57,021 bases of DNA from Priapulus caudatus (GCF_000485595.1 NW_014577096.1:754469-811489), one strand, 5' to 3'; positions 22,020 through 36,019 are shown, counted from the stretch's first letter. A program made the numbers and translations. The notes: a model not told the origin generated them from the letters alone.

Positions 22020-25000
22020 GCCACAGTTGATAAGTCATCATATTATAACAATTCGTGCACTTTATATGAGAAAAAGCATGAAATTTTCTAGCCCATAGTT
22101 AGGATTATACCATGATGTTTATGTCAGATGTGGAGGAAGTCAGATTTGACCTCTGAGGACCGTGAGAGGTCACAATCCAAGATGGCGCCAGTCCACCCGG
22201 CGTGCTTGAGTGTTACAAAACGCGCTTAAATTTTGGAAACCAAACAGCGTAGGAAACATTTAAGCTGTCGATTCCCAACTAAATTTGGTTGAGTGACCAT
22301 TTTATTTTGGTGATTTTTTTTAACCTTTTGAAGAGCGCCGATACTCAAGGACATGCATTTCGGCCAAGGGTCAAGGTCAAAATTTGACCAAAGATAGAAA
22401 GTCAGTTGAAATTGCAAATAAAGACACAGAATGTCATTTCAAAATAATCTTAAAGATTCCCACTATATTTGATGATCATTTTCAAGTTGCTAGCACTGAA
22501 CCTGGCCAGATTCCATGTCCTTGCCTGCTGACAACCACTGTATCTCTTGCTTAAGGAGGGTCCAGATTAGACCTGGCCAGCCACTCACGGAGAGGAATCA
22601 CTTTGTGATCATGTTTCGGTGGCTACACCATCGAGATGGCAACCGTTGAAGGTTGCTGGAGACTGGCTGTGAAGCAAATGGCTGGTACGAAACGCCCTGT
22701 ATCAACTGACATTTGCAAGTTCCGGACAGACAGAATTCCTTCATTACATGCAGGCATGTCACCAGACACGCCATGTACACCAGGGCGTCCACAGCTGCAA
22801 GCCTTTATTACACTCATCCGCAGCCTCTACAAGAAGACAGCACGATCCCGATATATAATGCCATGACGCCAGATAGTTCGTCTTATGAGGAGTGGTGGTA
22901 CAGTCCAGTGTCCACTTTGACTACCTGCCTAAGCGCCCTGCTCATTGGTGCATTCTCTTGTGCTGCGTTCAATCAGGTCACTTCGTGAAGGTGTAACTTC
23001 CATCTGTCGTGGAATCACTGACGAGGTCATGCCCTGGATGTTTGCCTAGACAGCCACGCAACTACTCAAAGCGTGGCTTCCCGTAAACCATCCGTGTCGT
23101 GACGACTCTTGCTGAAAAACACCACAGATGTCCTAGCAGAATTACAAAGTCGGGAAATTCGTGGTGCACAAAACCAGCAATTAAGTTCTCTGCTATGGCA
23201 CTTGACCAGTCCCATGAGTAAACATGCCAATGGTGTAAGGTTCGGTGGGCTATACGGACTGACAAGCAATCCAGGAGCACCCAGACGCTGGATGGTAGCA
23301 GGGCCAGGAATTGCCAGGATTACTACAGTCAGTTTGGGCAACAGCCAAGTATGCAACAGGGATGAGGCTGTTACAACTGCGGACACCCTCACCATGACCA
23401 GCAACGTGGACGGATGCAGAGCAGCCATTCTGAGGAGGTTAAGGCATTGTGACAGTACTGGAGAAGAGATGCCCATTCTTAGGACTAAGAACAATCAAAC
23501 AAACTGCCAAAACCTTACAAGACTAGCAGCATGACACAAGCGACATAATAGGACACCCAAGTGGCTTAAAACTGCTGAGACAGGATGAGACCTTGGTGAG
23601 GAGCAGTACACTAAAGTTTGTGACAGAAAGTTGAGAACAGTGTACCACAACACAATAGTTGCCACGTTTTCAGTAGGCCACCGGTCAAGATTAAGTCAAA
23701 AAAGAAAAACACGCTCGGCAGCCACTGAAAGAGTGGAACTGTGCGTCTCTGTTTCGAGGCTGTAATGCTCCTTTGAAACTACGAGATGGAGACATCGACC
23801 AATTTCTTTTCCCATGAGAAACCAGGCGCCCCCGCCAGCTCTGTTCAACTGCGAGGAAAAATAGCGGTTGGGGTTAAAGCAGATCTACTTGCGTGCCTGG
23901 ATTCAGATCTGCTCGAAAACAAGTAGTGTGACTGTCGGCTGATGCAAAGCAATTTTTGATGGTGCACGCTTGTGGTTCAAATGGCTTAAAATCCTGGACA
24001 TCAAAGGCATTTAAAGAGTGCAGAAAAGAGAGTGTTTCGCCACTCATCACATCTCTGCTCAACTCGAGAAAATGGATAGCCGCATCGACCTTGTCTGGAT
24101 GTATACCTACCTGCCAGCCTGAAAGCGCTCAATCAAACAGAATGAAGGAAAAGGGTCCATTCAGAAAAGAGTGTCTCCTTCTACTGGATGCCAAAGAACT
24201 GGAAGGACTTCCTTCGAGAACAAAACCGAATTGTGTCGCTTTTCTGGTCACGCGAGGCTGTGTCCATTCTCTTACCAGAGTCAAGGAAACTGTATGCAAC
24301 AGTTGGAAGGGCGGTCCTGTGCTTCCTGCTCGAGTCATCCTTGGGCCGCCTTGCCCATGTTCACAAGAGCAGCTGCAACTTGTCTTACTTGCAGCAGATG
24401 CTGTGCAAAAGGGGACTGTAGCAAGAGTGACCATTACCGGTACCATTGCATGCTGACTAGTTGCCTAGAACTGTGCGTGTGGCCTTCTTCAGGCAAGGAT
24501 AAGCTTCTTGATGAGCTTGGTGTGTTTGGTGTGGGTCAAAGGTTCGGTACATAGCTGTTTACGAGAATGCTGTGCAACAATAAACTCTTAACACGGGTCT
24601 TCACTCTTCCCAGTCTTTCACGCCGTTCACGGAGTGTTTACACTGTATCGTTGCCATTCGCTGGCAGAGGAAAGAGACCTGCCCTGGGAAACTTGGAAGT
24701 CTTTACCCGAGGTGAATGATGCCTTATCAGCGTGAACTCATGCTGCCGAGTGAGGGTCAGTAACAGGAATCAATGTTATTTGCTTAGAGCGCGAATTTGC
24801 TCGGTGCTGCCTGTTAACCAGACCAGTGAAAGCACGGCGAAGTGAATGGATGGCCAGGAACAACAGGCTCTCCCACGAAGTCTAGAACTTCTATACGAGA
24901 CAGAACATTCACCAACCCAGGCAGCAATCGAAGCGCTCTTGCTACCAGGGCCAACCGTTCGAACCAGTTGCATTAGCGTCATGGATCAGAGTTTCCAGAA

Positions 25001-25519
25001 ACCATCTGGCTGGGCGCTGGGACAAGGAAAGAAAAGCGTCATGGACGCCTGCAAGTGTGCCAAGCTGCTATGTGCCTGGCTGTGGCTGTGTGTTGCTTTG
25101 TGTGTGACTGGCTGTGTGTGTTCTGTTCTGTTATTGAACATTACCAATAGGATATTTAAAAATAGCGATATTCGACTTTTTTGAACGTAATTCGACCTGA
25201 CTTGACCTAAATGCATGTCTTGATTCTAGGACAATTTCAAGGAGTATACCCAAATGAAATGGTCACCCCAATTAGTTGGAATTGACACCTTTAAACGTTT
25301 TATCTACATGTTTTGTTCCAAAATTAGAGCGCGTTTTGCACATTAGCACCGGTGGACTGGCGGCCATCTTGGATATTGAGCCTCTCACGGTCCCTCGACG
25401 AGGCTCAAATCTGATTTCCCTCCACATCGACAAATAAACATCATGGTATATACTAACTATGGTAGAAATTTCATGCTTTTCTCATAAAATGCACAATTGT
25501 TGTGGTTATCTGCTGCACT
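22020..25519 (+). mobile_element. 3.5-kb DNA transposon with long terminal inverted repeats
   Basis: Left arm (about 22020-22395) and right arm (about 25150-25519) are inverted copies, for example CATGATGTTTATGTC against its complement and CAAGATGGC near 22180 against 25365. ATAATA flanks both ends (22014-22019, 25520-25525). The same locus without the insert exists at about 40690-40705 (TGCATAATAC), which fixes the boundaries. The interior holds a degraded plus-strand gene. Ends begin GCCACAG/AGTGCAG, which I do not assign to a named superfamily. Confidence 0.85.
23100..25180 (+). pseudogene. Degraded transposase-like gene of the 3.5-kb element
   Basis: Fragments in several frames are collinear with a large protein family that I recall from many invertebrate genomes as repeat-borne uncharacterised proteins: MALDQSHE (about 23194), then GAPRRWMVAGPGIARI (about 23276), MPKNWKDFLREQNRI (24188), LLAADAVQKG (about 24380), and a Cys-containing tail CKCAKLLCAW (about 25048). 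The order and spacing fit one gene of about 2 kb or more broken by many stops and frameshifts. The catalytic mechanism is unknown to me, so the function is inferred only from its position between inverted ends. Confidence 0.6.
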
Positions 25520-26484
25520 ATAATACAAATTATTGCACTCTAGTGCTGAATTTCGGCGAAAAAAAATGCAAAAAAGGGCCTTTTCTAGAGACGAAATAGT
25601 GCAACGGTGAACAATTGCGGAAGCTTACTGTTGTACACCTCCTTTATAGAGAGTTTCAAATTACCCACAATGCAACGCCGTCGGCCATGGTGGTTGGCAG
25701 GAATAGTTCAATCATTGCCCAAGTATCGTATCCCCGATATTTACCTGTAAATGCCGGTCAAATGCTCCTCTGCAACACACACGTACACCGAACGCACGGC
25801 GCACGCCGCTACACATTAATTTACGCTTATATACATATATCGCCGGCAACCAGTAGGCAGCTGTTTGAGTGGGGGTGATGATTTCTCTTGCACGTGCAGC
25901 ATACTCTACATAAAATAGCACCAAGGCAACATGTGAACAGAATTCTCCAAGCCCGGTTTTACAATTACAGTGTGCTGACATGATGCCTGTCCCATCTTCT
26001 CTTATCGGGACCCACGGATAGAGATCGAGATGGTATATTCAGAGACTGGGAGTGCATAACACGTGCTCGGATAACTTAGATGGGGCTCTTACTGTTCACA
26101 TAATATATGTGGACTGATACACCACTAACCCAACCGCAGACCAGTAGATCCTAGGCATCTAGGCTTTTGTGGTTCTGAAAGTCCTTGAGAGTATAAAATG
26201 GACTCGGCTAGAATGTTAGGTAATCAATTCACGAGATCCAAATAAGTACGTGATGGGCACAAATTGTGGTCCTCGCTCCATTCTCATACGGGTGTCGATT
26301 CCCAATGCACGCAATTTTCTCGAGATAGCGTGCTTTGGCTACGCTGTCTAGTAAATCAAAGTACTTGTCCATACTACGTACACTTCAGCCAGTTGGCAAA
26401 CGTGCATACACCAGATGCTATAAAAAGCTGCGTTTGATAGCTAGATGCAGTAAAATCGGTGAAATTTCGGAACACTCGCGATGT
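25520..26484. repeat. Duplicated segments B and C
   Basis: 25520-25757 matches 40699-40956, and 25758-26484 matches 43991-44724. In the other copy the two pieces are separated by 3 kb and an N gap. The junction motif TGTAAATGCCG(G/T)TCAAATGCTC also occurs at about 36075. Small ORFs inside are not conserved in frame between copies. Confidence 0.9.
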
Positions 26485-28540
26485 GTAAAATTGACAATCA
26501 AATCAATCGAGTTATTCGTATGATGAGTTGATCGACATCGAGTCGATATTCCCTAAGTTCTCACCATTGACAATTTTCGTTTCTTATCGTCCTACCTTAA
26601 ACCGATCAGTCAATTAATAAAAAAAAGGATTTCCTTCAGGAAGTTTTTACAGAGCTTCTGAGCGGGCATATCTGCAAGCAAGAGGAACTGCTGTGCGCCA
26701 CGCCCCTGACGTCACCACAGGCGCTAGCTGCAGTTCGCTACCTCAGCAGTCTCCGGGAAACGTGTTCTCGGCGACAGGGATGACGCTTCGTCTTAGGACG
26801 GGATACCTACAGAGACAGCGGAGTTGACCAGCAGTACTGTTGCCATGGTATGTGTCGGGGCTCCACCGACCGTTAGTACTCGCTCCGGTTATAGCTGTGG
26901 TATTTCTTTTGATTTCCTGTGTTTGCTGCTGTTTATATATGCCTATGTATGTGTGGGATAGATTGAGCGATTTGTGCGTTTATCATCCCTATCTCCTCTG
27001 CCTAGTAATCTTAATTGTTAGACAATAATAGCATTGTACACCAAATATGAAATTTGGGACGGTTTCCAGAAAGCCCATTGGTTTACCAACAGACTTTAAC
27101 ATCTAGGATATATCTATTGAGCGAAACACCATCAAACCCTATCTTGAACTTTGTAGCCTCTTAAGATTCAACGTTTGCAGGGAATCTTCTAGACATCAGC
27201 TGTTAAGAACGCAGCAATATTCCGAGAGGTGCAATTACAATGTCTGCTATACTGGAGACAATCATCGCGATTCTCGAGGTAGTAAGTTCAACTGAACTGG
27301 TCTCTCCCACACAGTTTTATGGCCTGCCATAAATTCGGAAAACGAGTTGGGATGTCGAAAGCTGGGGCGTCAAAGCGTCAACAGGGTCAACGAGGTGTAA
27401 AAGAAGGGGGAAAATTGCCCTCGCTTAACTTTAAGCGTATAGGGCGAAATGCCAGAATTGCGGCCACAATGCTAAACGGCGGACTAGGCTCATGATAGTT
27501 CGGTGTATACGCTTCATGGTAGGAAAAGCCCATCACTGTGCCGAAATTGGAGGTCACAGGTCAGAAGGTCAATGGGGCACAGGGCAGATTTTAGACATTT
27601 CTGCGGAGGACATGGTCGAACAGAGCCATTGGAAAAACTTTTTTGTTTCCAGCAGATGACCTAGCGTTTTTATGGCTTTATTGAAAGGACCATGAAATGT
27701 TTACTTTTCCGTCGTGACATGCAAAGAGTAGTGTTCGGATAACTTTTGACCTCTAGCAGGAGGATCCTCCGTTTTAAACATGGATTTGTTACTGCTTTGC
27801 AAAAATTTGACCTGCCGGGTTTCGCTAGTAGAACTCTTACATGACCTGGATGTATGAGGCTACAATGTCCCAGTGAAATTTGTCAAAACTAAAGTTCGTT
27901 ATTGAAGAAAGGTTATGCCTCCTTAAATCGTATAATTTCCATGGCATTCTGTACTGTAGTGTGTCTCGACAGTAACTTATGCCCACCGCCACGTGGCACT
28001 GCCATGCATGTGGTTTAATAGTACCGGCTGTAGTTTTTGCCTGCGTTAATTGGTACAGTGGCAGCTCTCCTATTGAGTCTGTTAGGCTGCGTAGGTAAAT
28101 GGATGAAGCTGCTTGACCTATTCTGTCTTGCAAATAGGTGTTGCTACTACAGTATGTGACTCCATCTCTTAATCTTAAGACACATTAAACGTACGGCCAT
28201 CTCGCTGGCAACTCTTCAAACAATCCCAACGAAATTCCTTCTGAGGAAGGTCCTGCATACCATCCCAGTGTTCGAAATAGCGGCTATCCGTTTGCCGTTA
28301 CTGTCCATTTCCACGAGCAGACAAGTAGATCGAGTCCGATAGCTTGCTCGCCGGTAAAACAAGCAGAGCTTTTTAGAGCAAATTTTCATAATTATCTTCT
28401 ACCATCCGCTCGGTCGCTGGCGGCGAAGACCCGACTTAACATAGCTATCAAAAAAAAAAAAAAATCATGGCGGCGGAGTGCACCCGAATTAAATATAGTA
28501 TAAACATTTATGTGAAGTTATATAAAAACCGTTACCGCCT
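26485..28540. other. Non-repetitive region without a supported gene
   Basis: A 62-codon frame at 26840-27028 has a hydrophobic centre (VIAVVFLLISCVCCCLYMPM) but no context. TGACGTCA, a CRE-type palindrome, is at 26707-26714. Three AGGTCA half-sites are at 27551-27571. An A14 run is at about 28449-28464. No known protein domain was found on either strand. Confidence 0.4.
27551..27571 (+). promoter_or_regulatory. Three AGGTCA nuclear-receptor half-sites in tandem
   Basis: AGGTCA at 27551-27556, 27558-27563 and 27566-27571, spaced by one and two bases. This is the DR1/DR2 geometry bound by nuclear receptor dimers in animals. No promoter or gene is visible nearby, so it may be chance or part of a repeat. 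Confidence 0.3.
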
Positions 28541-28679
28541 TGCTACCGTCAGGCGAAACCCCAGCGTCTTAGAAGCGACCCATCAGACCCCCAATCAGTG
28601 TTGATAGACAAATCCCCAGACCATCTGTAATAACAATCATCGCCACAGTTCGTCCCCCGGCCAGCCGCTACCGCCTCGA

Positions 28680-29576
28680 GAAAGAGAGAAATCCGAGAGA
28701 GACGGAGAGAGAGGAGGGTTGAAGAGATGCAGGAGAGGAGAGGAGAGAGCCACCAAAAAGAGAGGAAGAGAGAGAGAAAGGTGAGAGAGAGAGAGAGAGA
28801 GGAGAGAGATGAAGAGAGCCAGGAAAGAGTGAGAGTGAGAGGGGAGAGAAGAGAGAAAAGGGAGAGAGGAAGAGAGAACGGAGAGAGAAAGAAGGAAGAC
28901 GGAGAAGAGGAGGGGGAATGAGAGATAGGAGAGAGTGAGAGGAGATTGAGACTTAACATACAACATACATACATACAATACATACATACATACATAACAT
29001 ACATAACATAAAACATACATACATAACATACATAACATACATACATACATCTGATAGATACGCAGTAGATCGATACATAAATAGATAGATAGAAATAATA
29101 GATAGATAGATAGATAAGATAGATAGATCAGACTAAATAGATACGGAGTAAGAATAGGATAAAATAGATAGATAGATAGCTAGTTAATCAGCAGAGAAAT
29201 AATGGATGAGCCCATAAGATTAAGATATAGATAGATGAGATAAATAGATAGATATGAAGATAGATTTAGATAGATAGCACTAGATAGCCCATAGAGGCAC
29301 CGATAGATAAGATAGGATAGCATAAAGAAAAAAGATAATAAAAAACTTAGATAAAGAAAGAGAGAAAAGAAGAAGCAATGTCAGTAGATGAACGAGTTAT
29401 GCAGAAAAGAGAAGAGAAGAGAGGAATGAGAGATAGGGAATAATGAGAAAAAATAGAGAGATAAAGAGAGAGAATATCGACAGAGAACAAAGATAAGGAA
29501 GAAGAAGAAGAGGAGAACAAAGAAGAAGAGAGATAAGATAGCATAGATAGATAATAGATAGATACGCATAGAAGAT
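28680..29576. repeat. GA, CATA and GATA low-complexity block before the first gap
   Basis: GA-rich to about 28960, then CATA/ACAT units to 29050, then GATA units with frequent errors, then GA-rich again to the N run. Nothing coding. Confidence 0.93.
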
Positions 29577-29601
29577 NNNNNNNNNNNNNNNNNNNNNNNN
29601 N
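29577..29601. other. Assembly gap (25 N)
   Basis: Exactly 25 N, the same size as the second gap, indicating a placeholder and not a measured distance. Confidence 0.99.
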
Positions 29602-29961
29602 CTAAACAAACTATAAGTCTAATGAACATTATGTGTTGCGGTGCAATCTTCCAATCTTGCTCTATCTACCAATCGCCTGTATTTACCCTTGCTGCGCGGA
29701 CAACCTCGTCGAACTCTAGCATCCTCAAACCCCCGTAATAAACTGCATGCAAAAGTCCTGCAAAACCGGACCTGCGTGTAATCTCATCCGAACTTCTAGC
29801 ACCTCACCCACGGCTGATGGAACCTGACTGCAACATTCTGTAAACCGGAGTCTGCACAATTCATATCGAACTCTAGCACCCTAACCGACCGCTGATCCCG
29901 TTCTGGCAAAAACCGAGGATCCACTTACCTGCCCCTAATAACTATATACCTTTATCGTATG
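29602..29961. repeat. LTR flank with about 75-bp tandem repeats (copy A)
   Basis: Corresponds to 44725-45055. Three imperfect units start GAACTCTAGCA at about 29711, 29789 and 29868. This copy has many one-base insertions relative to the partner. Confidence 0.8.
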
Positions 29962-30151
29962 TGTTGAGTCAGCGGAGGTTTATCTTGTGGGCGTTATTAG
30001 ACACAATAATTGGCGATTAGGACAAAAGCCTTGAGTAACAGAAACCAGCCATGTTTATTTAGTTCCCCTCCAACCTCATAGGTAGGCAGCACATGCAGTG
30101 CTCATGATAACTTGTTTGACACAAAGAACAATAATTATTGATAATACAACA
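29962..30151 (-). repeat. LTR of Ty3/gypsy element 2, copy A
   Basis: On the minus strand the LTR starts TGTTGTATTATC (30151), directly after the polypurine tract AAAGGGGGA. It contains AATAAA and ends ACTCAACA (29962), so the ends are TGTTG...CAACA. About 190 bp. No second LTR is present at the other end of the element. Confidence 0.75.
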
Positions 30152-30389
30152 TCCCCCTTTGAGATGAAAAAATAAACTAATAATGACAGCTCTTTGCCAG
30201 ATATGAATTCCCATTACAGTCCAAATTATCGAAAGATCATTCCTGACAAAGATTTATACCGCAACAATGAATGCTATGTAAACCACATTAACGCATCAAC
30301 ACTTTATCGTTTAAACACATCAACTCTATCTTTGAACACTATTCTCACATTAACCCTATCTGGCTAAAAGATTGTTCACAGGTCTAGTT

Positions 30390-33300
30390 CTCACATGTTT
30401 CGGACACTCTGCCTGACCTAGTCACATACTGGCTAGGCTTAGCTGTCCATCAGTACTTTCACTGCATACTGTCCTCGTGGCGGTTGAAGTTCAGTTCACG
30501 GGATGGAATGTCCTGTTCCGAACTAAACATGTCCAGAGATTGGGACTGGTCGCAACTGCTTGCGGAGGTGTTCCACATTGTACCTTCGCGATCTGGCAGG
30601 TTTCTCGACGAAAATCCTGCTCAATATCTGGGCTAAGCTTGCACAAGCTTCTGCGGGTTTTCGTCTCAGGGGGACGACCAGATTAGAGTCTCTACAACAT
30701 ACGATCGCGGTTGTTCTTCGCGTTTGTGCATGACCTTAGCGGCGACGTTCTTTATCACGAACCCACACAATTGTCTCCCTCCCTTCAGTTCAATGAGTTG
30801 TCTCGCCCACCACGGCGTCTCTGTTAAGCGGTTTCCGCGCGTCTTTTTGCGCGTACTTCTAGTTCTGTCTTACGCGAGATTGTCCATATCCGGAACAACG
30901 GGGGTTAGTTTGCCTGTCGGTATGCTGCGGAAGATTTGTGACGCACGCGTCTCCCGAACAGCAATTCTTGCCACGGCCCTCTACCCGTTGGAAGAGGAGG
31001 ATGTGCTCTGTACGCTAGCAGTGCGAGGTATGGGTCTTACTTTTTGCCTTTATTCACCAGTGTCCTTCACGGTTTGACCCGCGCGTTCTACCTCTGCATA
31101 TGCCTTGAGGATAAGCGGGCTACTCGTGGCATGGCAGTGAGTTGTAGGTATCGCGAAGCCTTGGCGATCTTTCCTGCCGATTACTTGTGGCTCCGTTGTC
31201 AGACCTGACGCGTTCTGGGACTCATGTCTCGCAAAGATCGACTTAGACTGGTTACTATAGCTTCCGATGATAGCTGCGTCAACTTCGCGGTTCTATATAG
31301 CGCGAGCAAGTATCGACTACTACACGTAGCGGACACTTCTTCAGTTCGCAACAAGTCTGTACCAACGATTTGCCAGGACGTTTTGGAACTCAGGTTGTGA
31401 TGTTTTCGGTTCATGGGCGAACAAACACGTTCTTTTGCACAGATGTTACAGCCTTTGCACTAGAGTTCTACTGTATTACTCAGTCACTTGGCCACCACAC
31501 AGTATTTCTGTGCACGACGGTCTACACTTAGTTATCCCCTGCGTGGAACTTCTGTTGAATTTCCTGATCCAAGAGTTCTAAGCGCATGCTTCGTGGGTAT
31601 GGACTATTCTAGTACCCTCATCAGTAAACCGCTCCATAACGTCAGTTCAGCTGCTACTGGGTTAGCAACGGCTAACACAGCCTCCATTAGACGTATGATC
31701 TGTCTGGCCAACCATCTTGACAGCTATTTGACGATTGGCCAGCACACTTCGTCTTCGGACTGCTTCTGACGGAATTTTCGCTTAGGCGTCTTTTCGGTGG
31801 CGGGCAGACTCTGCACGATTAACTCCACGTAGGACCTTTGACACTCCTTGCGCGAGTTCTACTTCCTCAGACGTTTGGCGGAATAGACACTGCGCGGCCC
31901 CTCGACAAGGGCGTCTTGCGGTATACAGTTCTTTACCCGGAACACTGGTATAATACCTGCTATCGGCTAGCCGCATCTATTACGGATGTTTGAACAGCGT
32001 GTGGACTTCCGTGCGGGGGAGTTCATCCACACTCTTTGAGCCAAGAAGCGACACTAAACGGCCTATGGGTCCGTTTCTCAGAGTAAAATGTTTTCAATCA
32101 GATACTCTTGGAACCTATCGCAAGGCCCACGCTGAGGCTAGCGCTATCTTTCTCCACTCTGCGCGTACCGTTTCTCGTATCAGACAATGAACGTGACGCG
32201 TATGCCGATTGGTTTCCACACTATTGTCATCTGTTACTGCTTGATGGACCGCTCCTCAATCATACGACGACGACTATCAGCCTGAGACGAGGCGTGTCTC
32301 TGCTCGGGATCATACAGCGCGAAGAATACAGTTCGACGTGCAGACAGCCTTTCAGTTCCTTGAAAGGCACGTTTCTGAGCTTTGACTGCCAAAGCACGCA
32401 TTTTTTCAACGCCTGAAGCTACCGAGTAACGAGCGAGAGGCTCTGTCTCTGTCGCCTAGGTTAGGGACGGAATATTCCCCAACTGCGTTTTAGCATGCCT
32501 AGGAAACGTCTTAAGCTCTGTGATGTTCGCCTGGCCGTTCCATCTCCTGTATAGCCTTGACATATGTTTGCCGTTTTCTGCGTAGATGCCTTCGCGACTG
32601 ACAATGCTACCCTAGGTACTTGATTTGTTATCGGACTGAAAACTCAACACTTGTGCTCATTTACAGGGTAACACCTGCGTCTATCAGACTACTTAGAACA
32701 GCGGTGGAGTCTTCATCGTGTTCGCCTTGGCATCCTTCGAAGTTCAGAATGTTCATCCATATGACACAAAAACTCCAATCTAACCCTCTAGAAGTGTCTG
32801 CATTCGGCGCCCCTGGATATCTCAGGCGGCCAGATGAGGATTCCGTATAGGCGAGTCTATTTAAACAGAACTCCCGAATGGAGGATGAACGATGGTCAGA
32901 CTAGACGATTCCTTGCTTAGAGCAACTGCCAAAACTCGGAGTTTAGGATCGTCGAGTTTCGAAAACACCTTTGCTTCCACTTTAGACGCGCCTAGTGTAG
33001 TGTCCACAGACGGTAGATGAATGTTTCTCACGTTTCACACTTTTCATTCAACTTTGTCGGTCTAACGCACGATCCTGACAGTTCGTTGGCGTTTTGCGAA
33101 CCACAACCTTCCAGACACCAGTTATGTTTGGTCTCGGTTATCTTGCGAAATAACTCCCATGCTCTCCATTGCGCACGAGCTCTTCCTTCACCTTCTCAGT
33201 ACACGCGTATAGGCAAACGACGCCGGCCGTTGAGATCGCAGTACGGTTGCCCGCACTGATCCTCGATTTTTATCTCATAGCTCACCCTTATCTTACCAAG

Positions 33301-33660
33301 CGATTGAAAACAGTTCTGGAAATTGACTTTTCACTTTGTTAGCTTTGCCCTTAGCACGAACCTGACTACCGACACGAGATTGGTTTTCCTGATCGGCTTG
33401 ATCGCCAGAAGTGGTTTCCTGCAGGGTCACGAACAACGTAGATGTCGGTTTATCGCCGACGCGCGAACTATTCTCAAGTTTTCACGAAACATCCCGCAGT
33501 CGTTCGAGTTTGGAACCAGGCCAGCCTCTACTGGACCCTTGGCAGGCCTGACCACTTTCATAGCGTTTCGCTAGTACATTTTCCATGGCATACACGTAAC
33601 CTCAGCACCACGTATCGAATTTTCCAACACGATTAACGAATCTGCTATCTTTACTTCGCT
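30390..33660 (-). pseudogene. pol: Ty3/gypsy pol, element 2, copy A (PR-RT-RH-IN)
   Basis: A pol polyprotein of a second gypsy lineage, readable only in pieces because of very frequent frameshifts. In order on the minus strand: an aspartic protease site (Asp-Thr-Gly with one extra base) near 33610 followed by AEVTCMPWKMY; RT with PTKLNE and KVFSKLD (about 32970) and a shifted MDD-type catalytic site near 32755; RNase H with a DHRP motif near 32060 and the terminal LSRAP-type site near 31905; integrase to about 30400. Single-base insertions relative to copy B look technical. The N-terminal side runs into a GATA repeat at 33838 and gag was not found. Confidence 0.8.
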
Positions 33661-33837
33661 TTTTCCCTTAGGCGACGAGCATTTCGCCCTCCTTCGCTTG
33701 AAGATTGTAGTACTCCCCATCGAAAGCGGATGAAGGGTGTCGCCTCGAAGCCTACTCTCCGTTGACTGATTTTGCTGATTGGCAAAGCATTTATTGAATG
33801 GCCAATTTTCTTGCCAAAAAATGGCCCATCTACACAT

Positions 33838-35113
<1,276 letters not shown>

Positions 35114-35117
35114 TTCA

Positions 35118-35546
35118 AGAGGGGGGAACGGGTATTTTCGGGACGCGGGATTGGCCATTTTAATTACCTGGGAACTGGAAAATGTCAGATAAATTTTTCG
35201 TGATTCGGGAACAGGAGTTCATCGGGACGTGGGAAAGACCCTCTAAAATTGTCTGGGATCTGGGAAAATTGTGTCAATTCGTCGGGATTTCAATTTCTGC
35301 GCTAATATATAAAAAAAAAATATTTATTTATTTTTGGCCAGAAGATTTATGTAGACCCCAGATAAATAATAGTATCTAAATATTAGTATTTATCTAGTGT
35401 TTGAAAACCTAAACTACTGAGTTTCCTGAAACATGTTTACATAATTTCCTGGGAATTGGGAATTGGGATTTTATTTTACTGAAAACTGGGATATGGGGTG
35501 ATTTTTTGCTGGGAAAGTGGGAATGTACCCCCCGTTCCCCCCTTCT
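35118..35546. mobile_element. 429-bp MITE with TTCA target duplication
   Basis: Ends AGAGGGGGGAACGGG (35118) and CCCGTTCCCCCCTTCT (ending 35546) are inverted copies, with one extra base on the right. The 4-bp sequence TTCA flanks both sides (35114-35117, 35547-35550). The interior is rich in GGGA and CTGGGAA strings with no transposase. A non-autonomous cut-and-paste element with a 4-bp target site. Confidence 0.7.
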
Positions 35547-35607
35547 TTCAACGGCATTTACGGGAATTATTAGTCGATAGAAAAAAACATGAACATTATG
35601 ACTATGA

Positions 35608-36019
35608 TAGTGAATACATTCTGTGTTTATTTACCATCAGTTTATTATTGAAACGTTCCAAGTGCCTGCAGACCTCGCCGCATAATCACGTCCCAGCGAT
35701 GCAATGGTGTCTGTCTTCCGCTAGCAAGCACTCAGTTCTCTGTCGGACATAGAAACATGTATCGCGCACTCAATGACTTATTTCCTGGATTGCAACACAC
35801 GCCGGCGAGGCGACGGCAGCTGACAACCTGCTCCGTTAGATTATAAACACAGTAACTAGAAACGAACAGGTGCCCGTTCTCAGCAACATCATAAATAGTT
35901 ATGACATCACAAGTGCCACAAAGTTAGAAGTGGCGCGTTGTGCTTATGTATAGTCCACAGGCACTTGGAACGTCTCAATAAAAAAAATAATGGTAAATAA
36001 ACACGAAATGTATTTACTA
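35608..36019. mobile_element. 412-bp element with about 65-bp terminal inverted repeats
   Basis: TAGTGAATACATT at 35608 with GTGTTTATTTACCAT and CGTTCCAAGTGCCTG is mirrored by the complement ending AATGTATTTACTA at 36019. No ORF. A target duplication is not obvious. Confidence 0.7.

Noticed and set aside
23066-24446. Minus-strand ORFs inside the 3.5-kb transposon
   Set aside because: The collinear conserved fragments are on the plus strand; the minus frames are shadows.
26840-27028. 62-residue hydrophobic ORF as a membrane protein gene
   Set aside because: Short, no homology recognised and no neighbouring exon signals; kept only as a note in the region entry.
30477-33259. Plus-strand ORFs across the second gypsy element
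   Set aside because: They are antisense to recognisable pol motifs and change with each indel between copies A and B.
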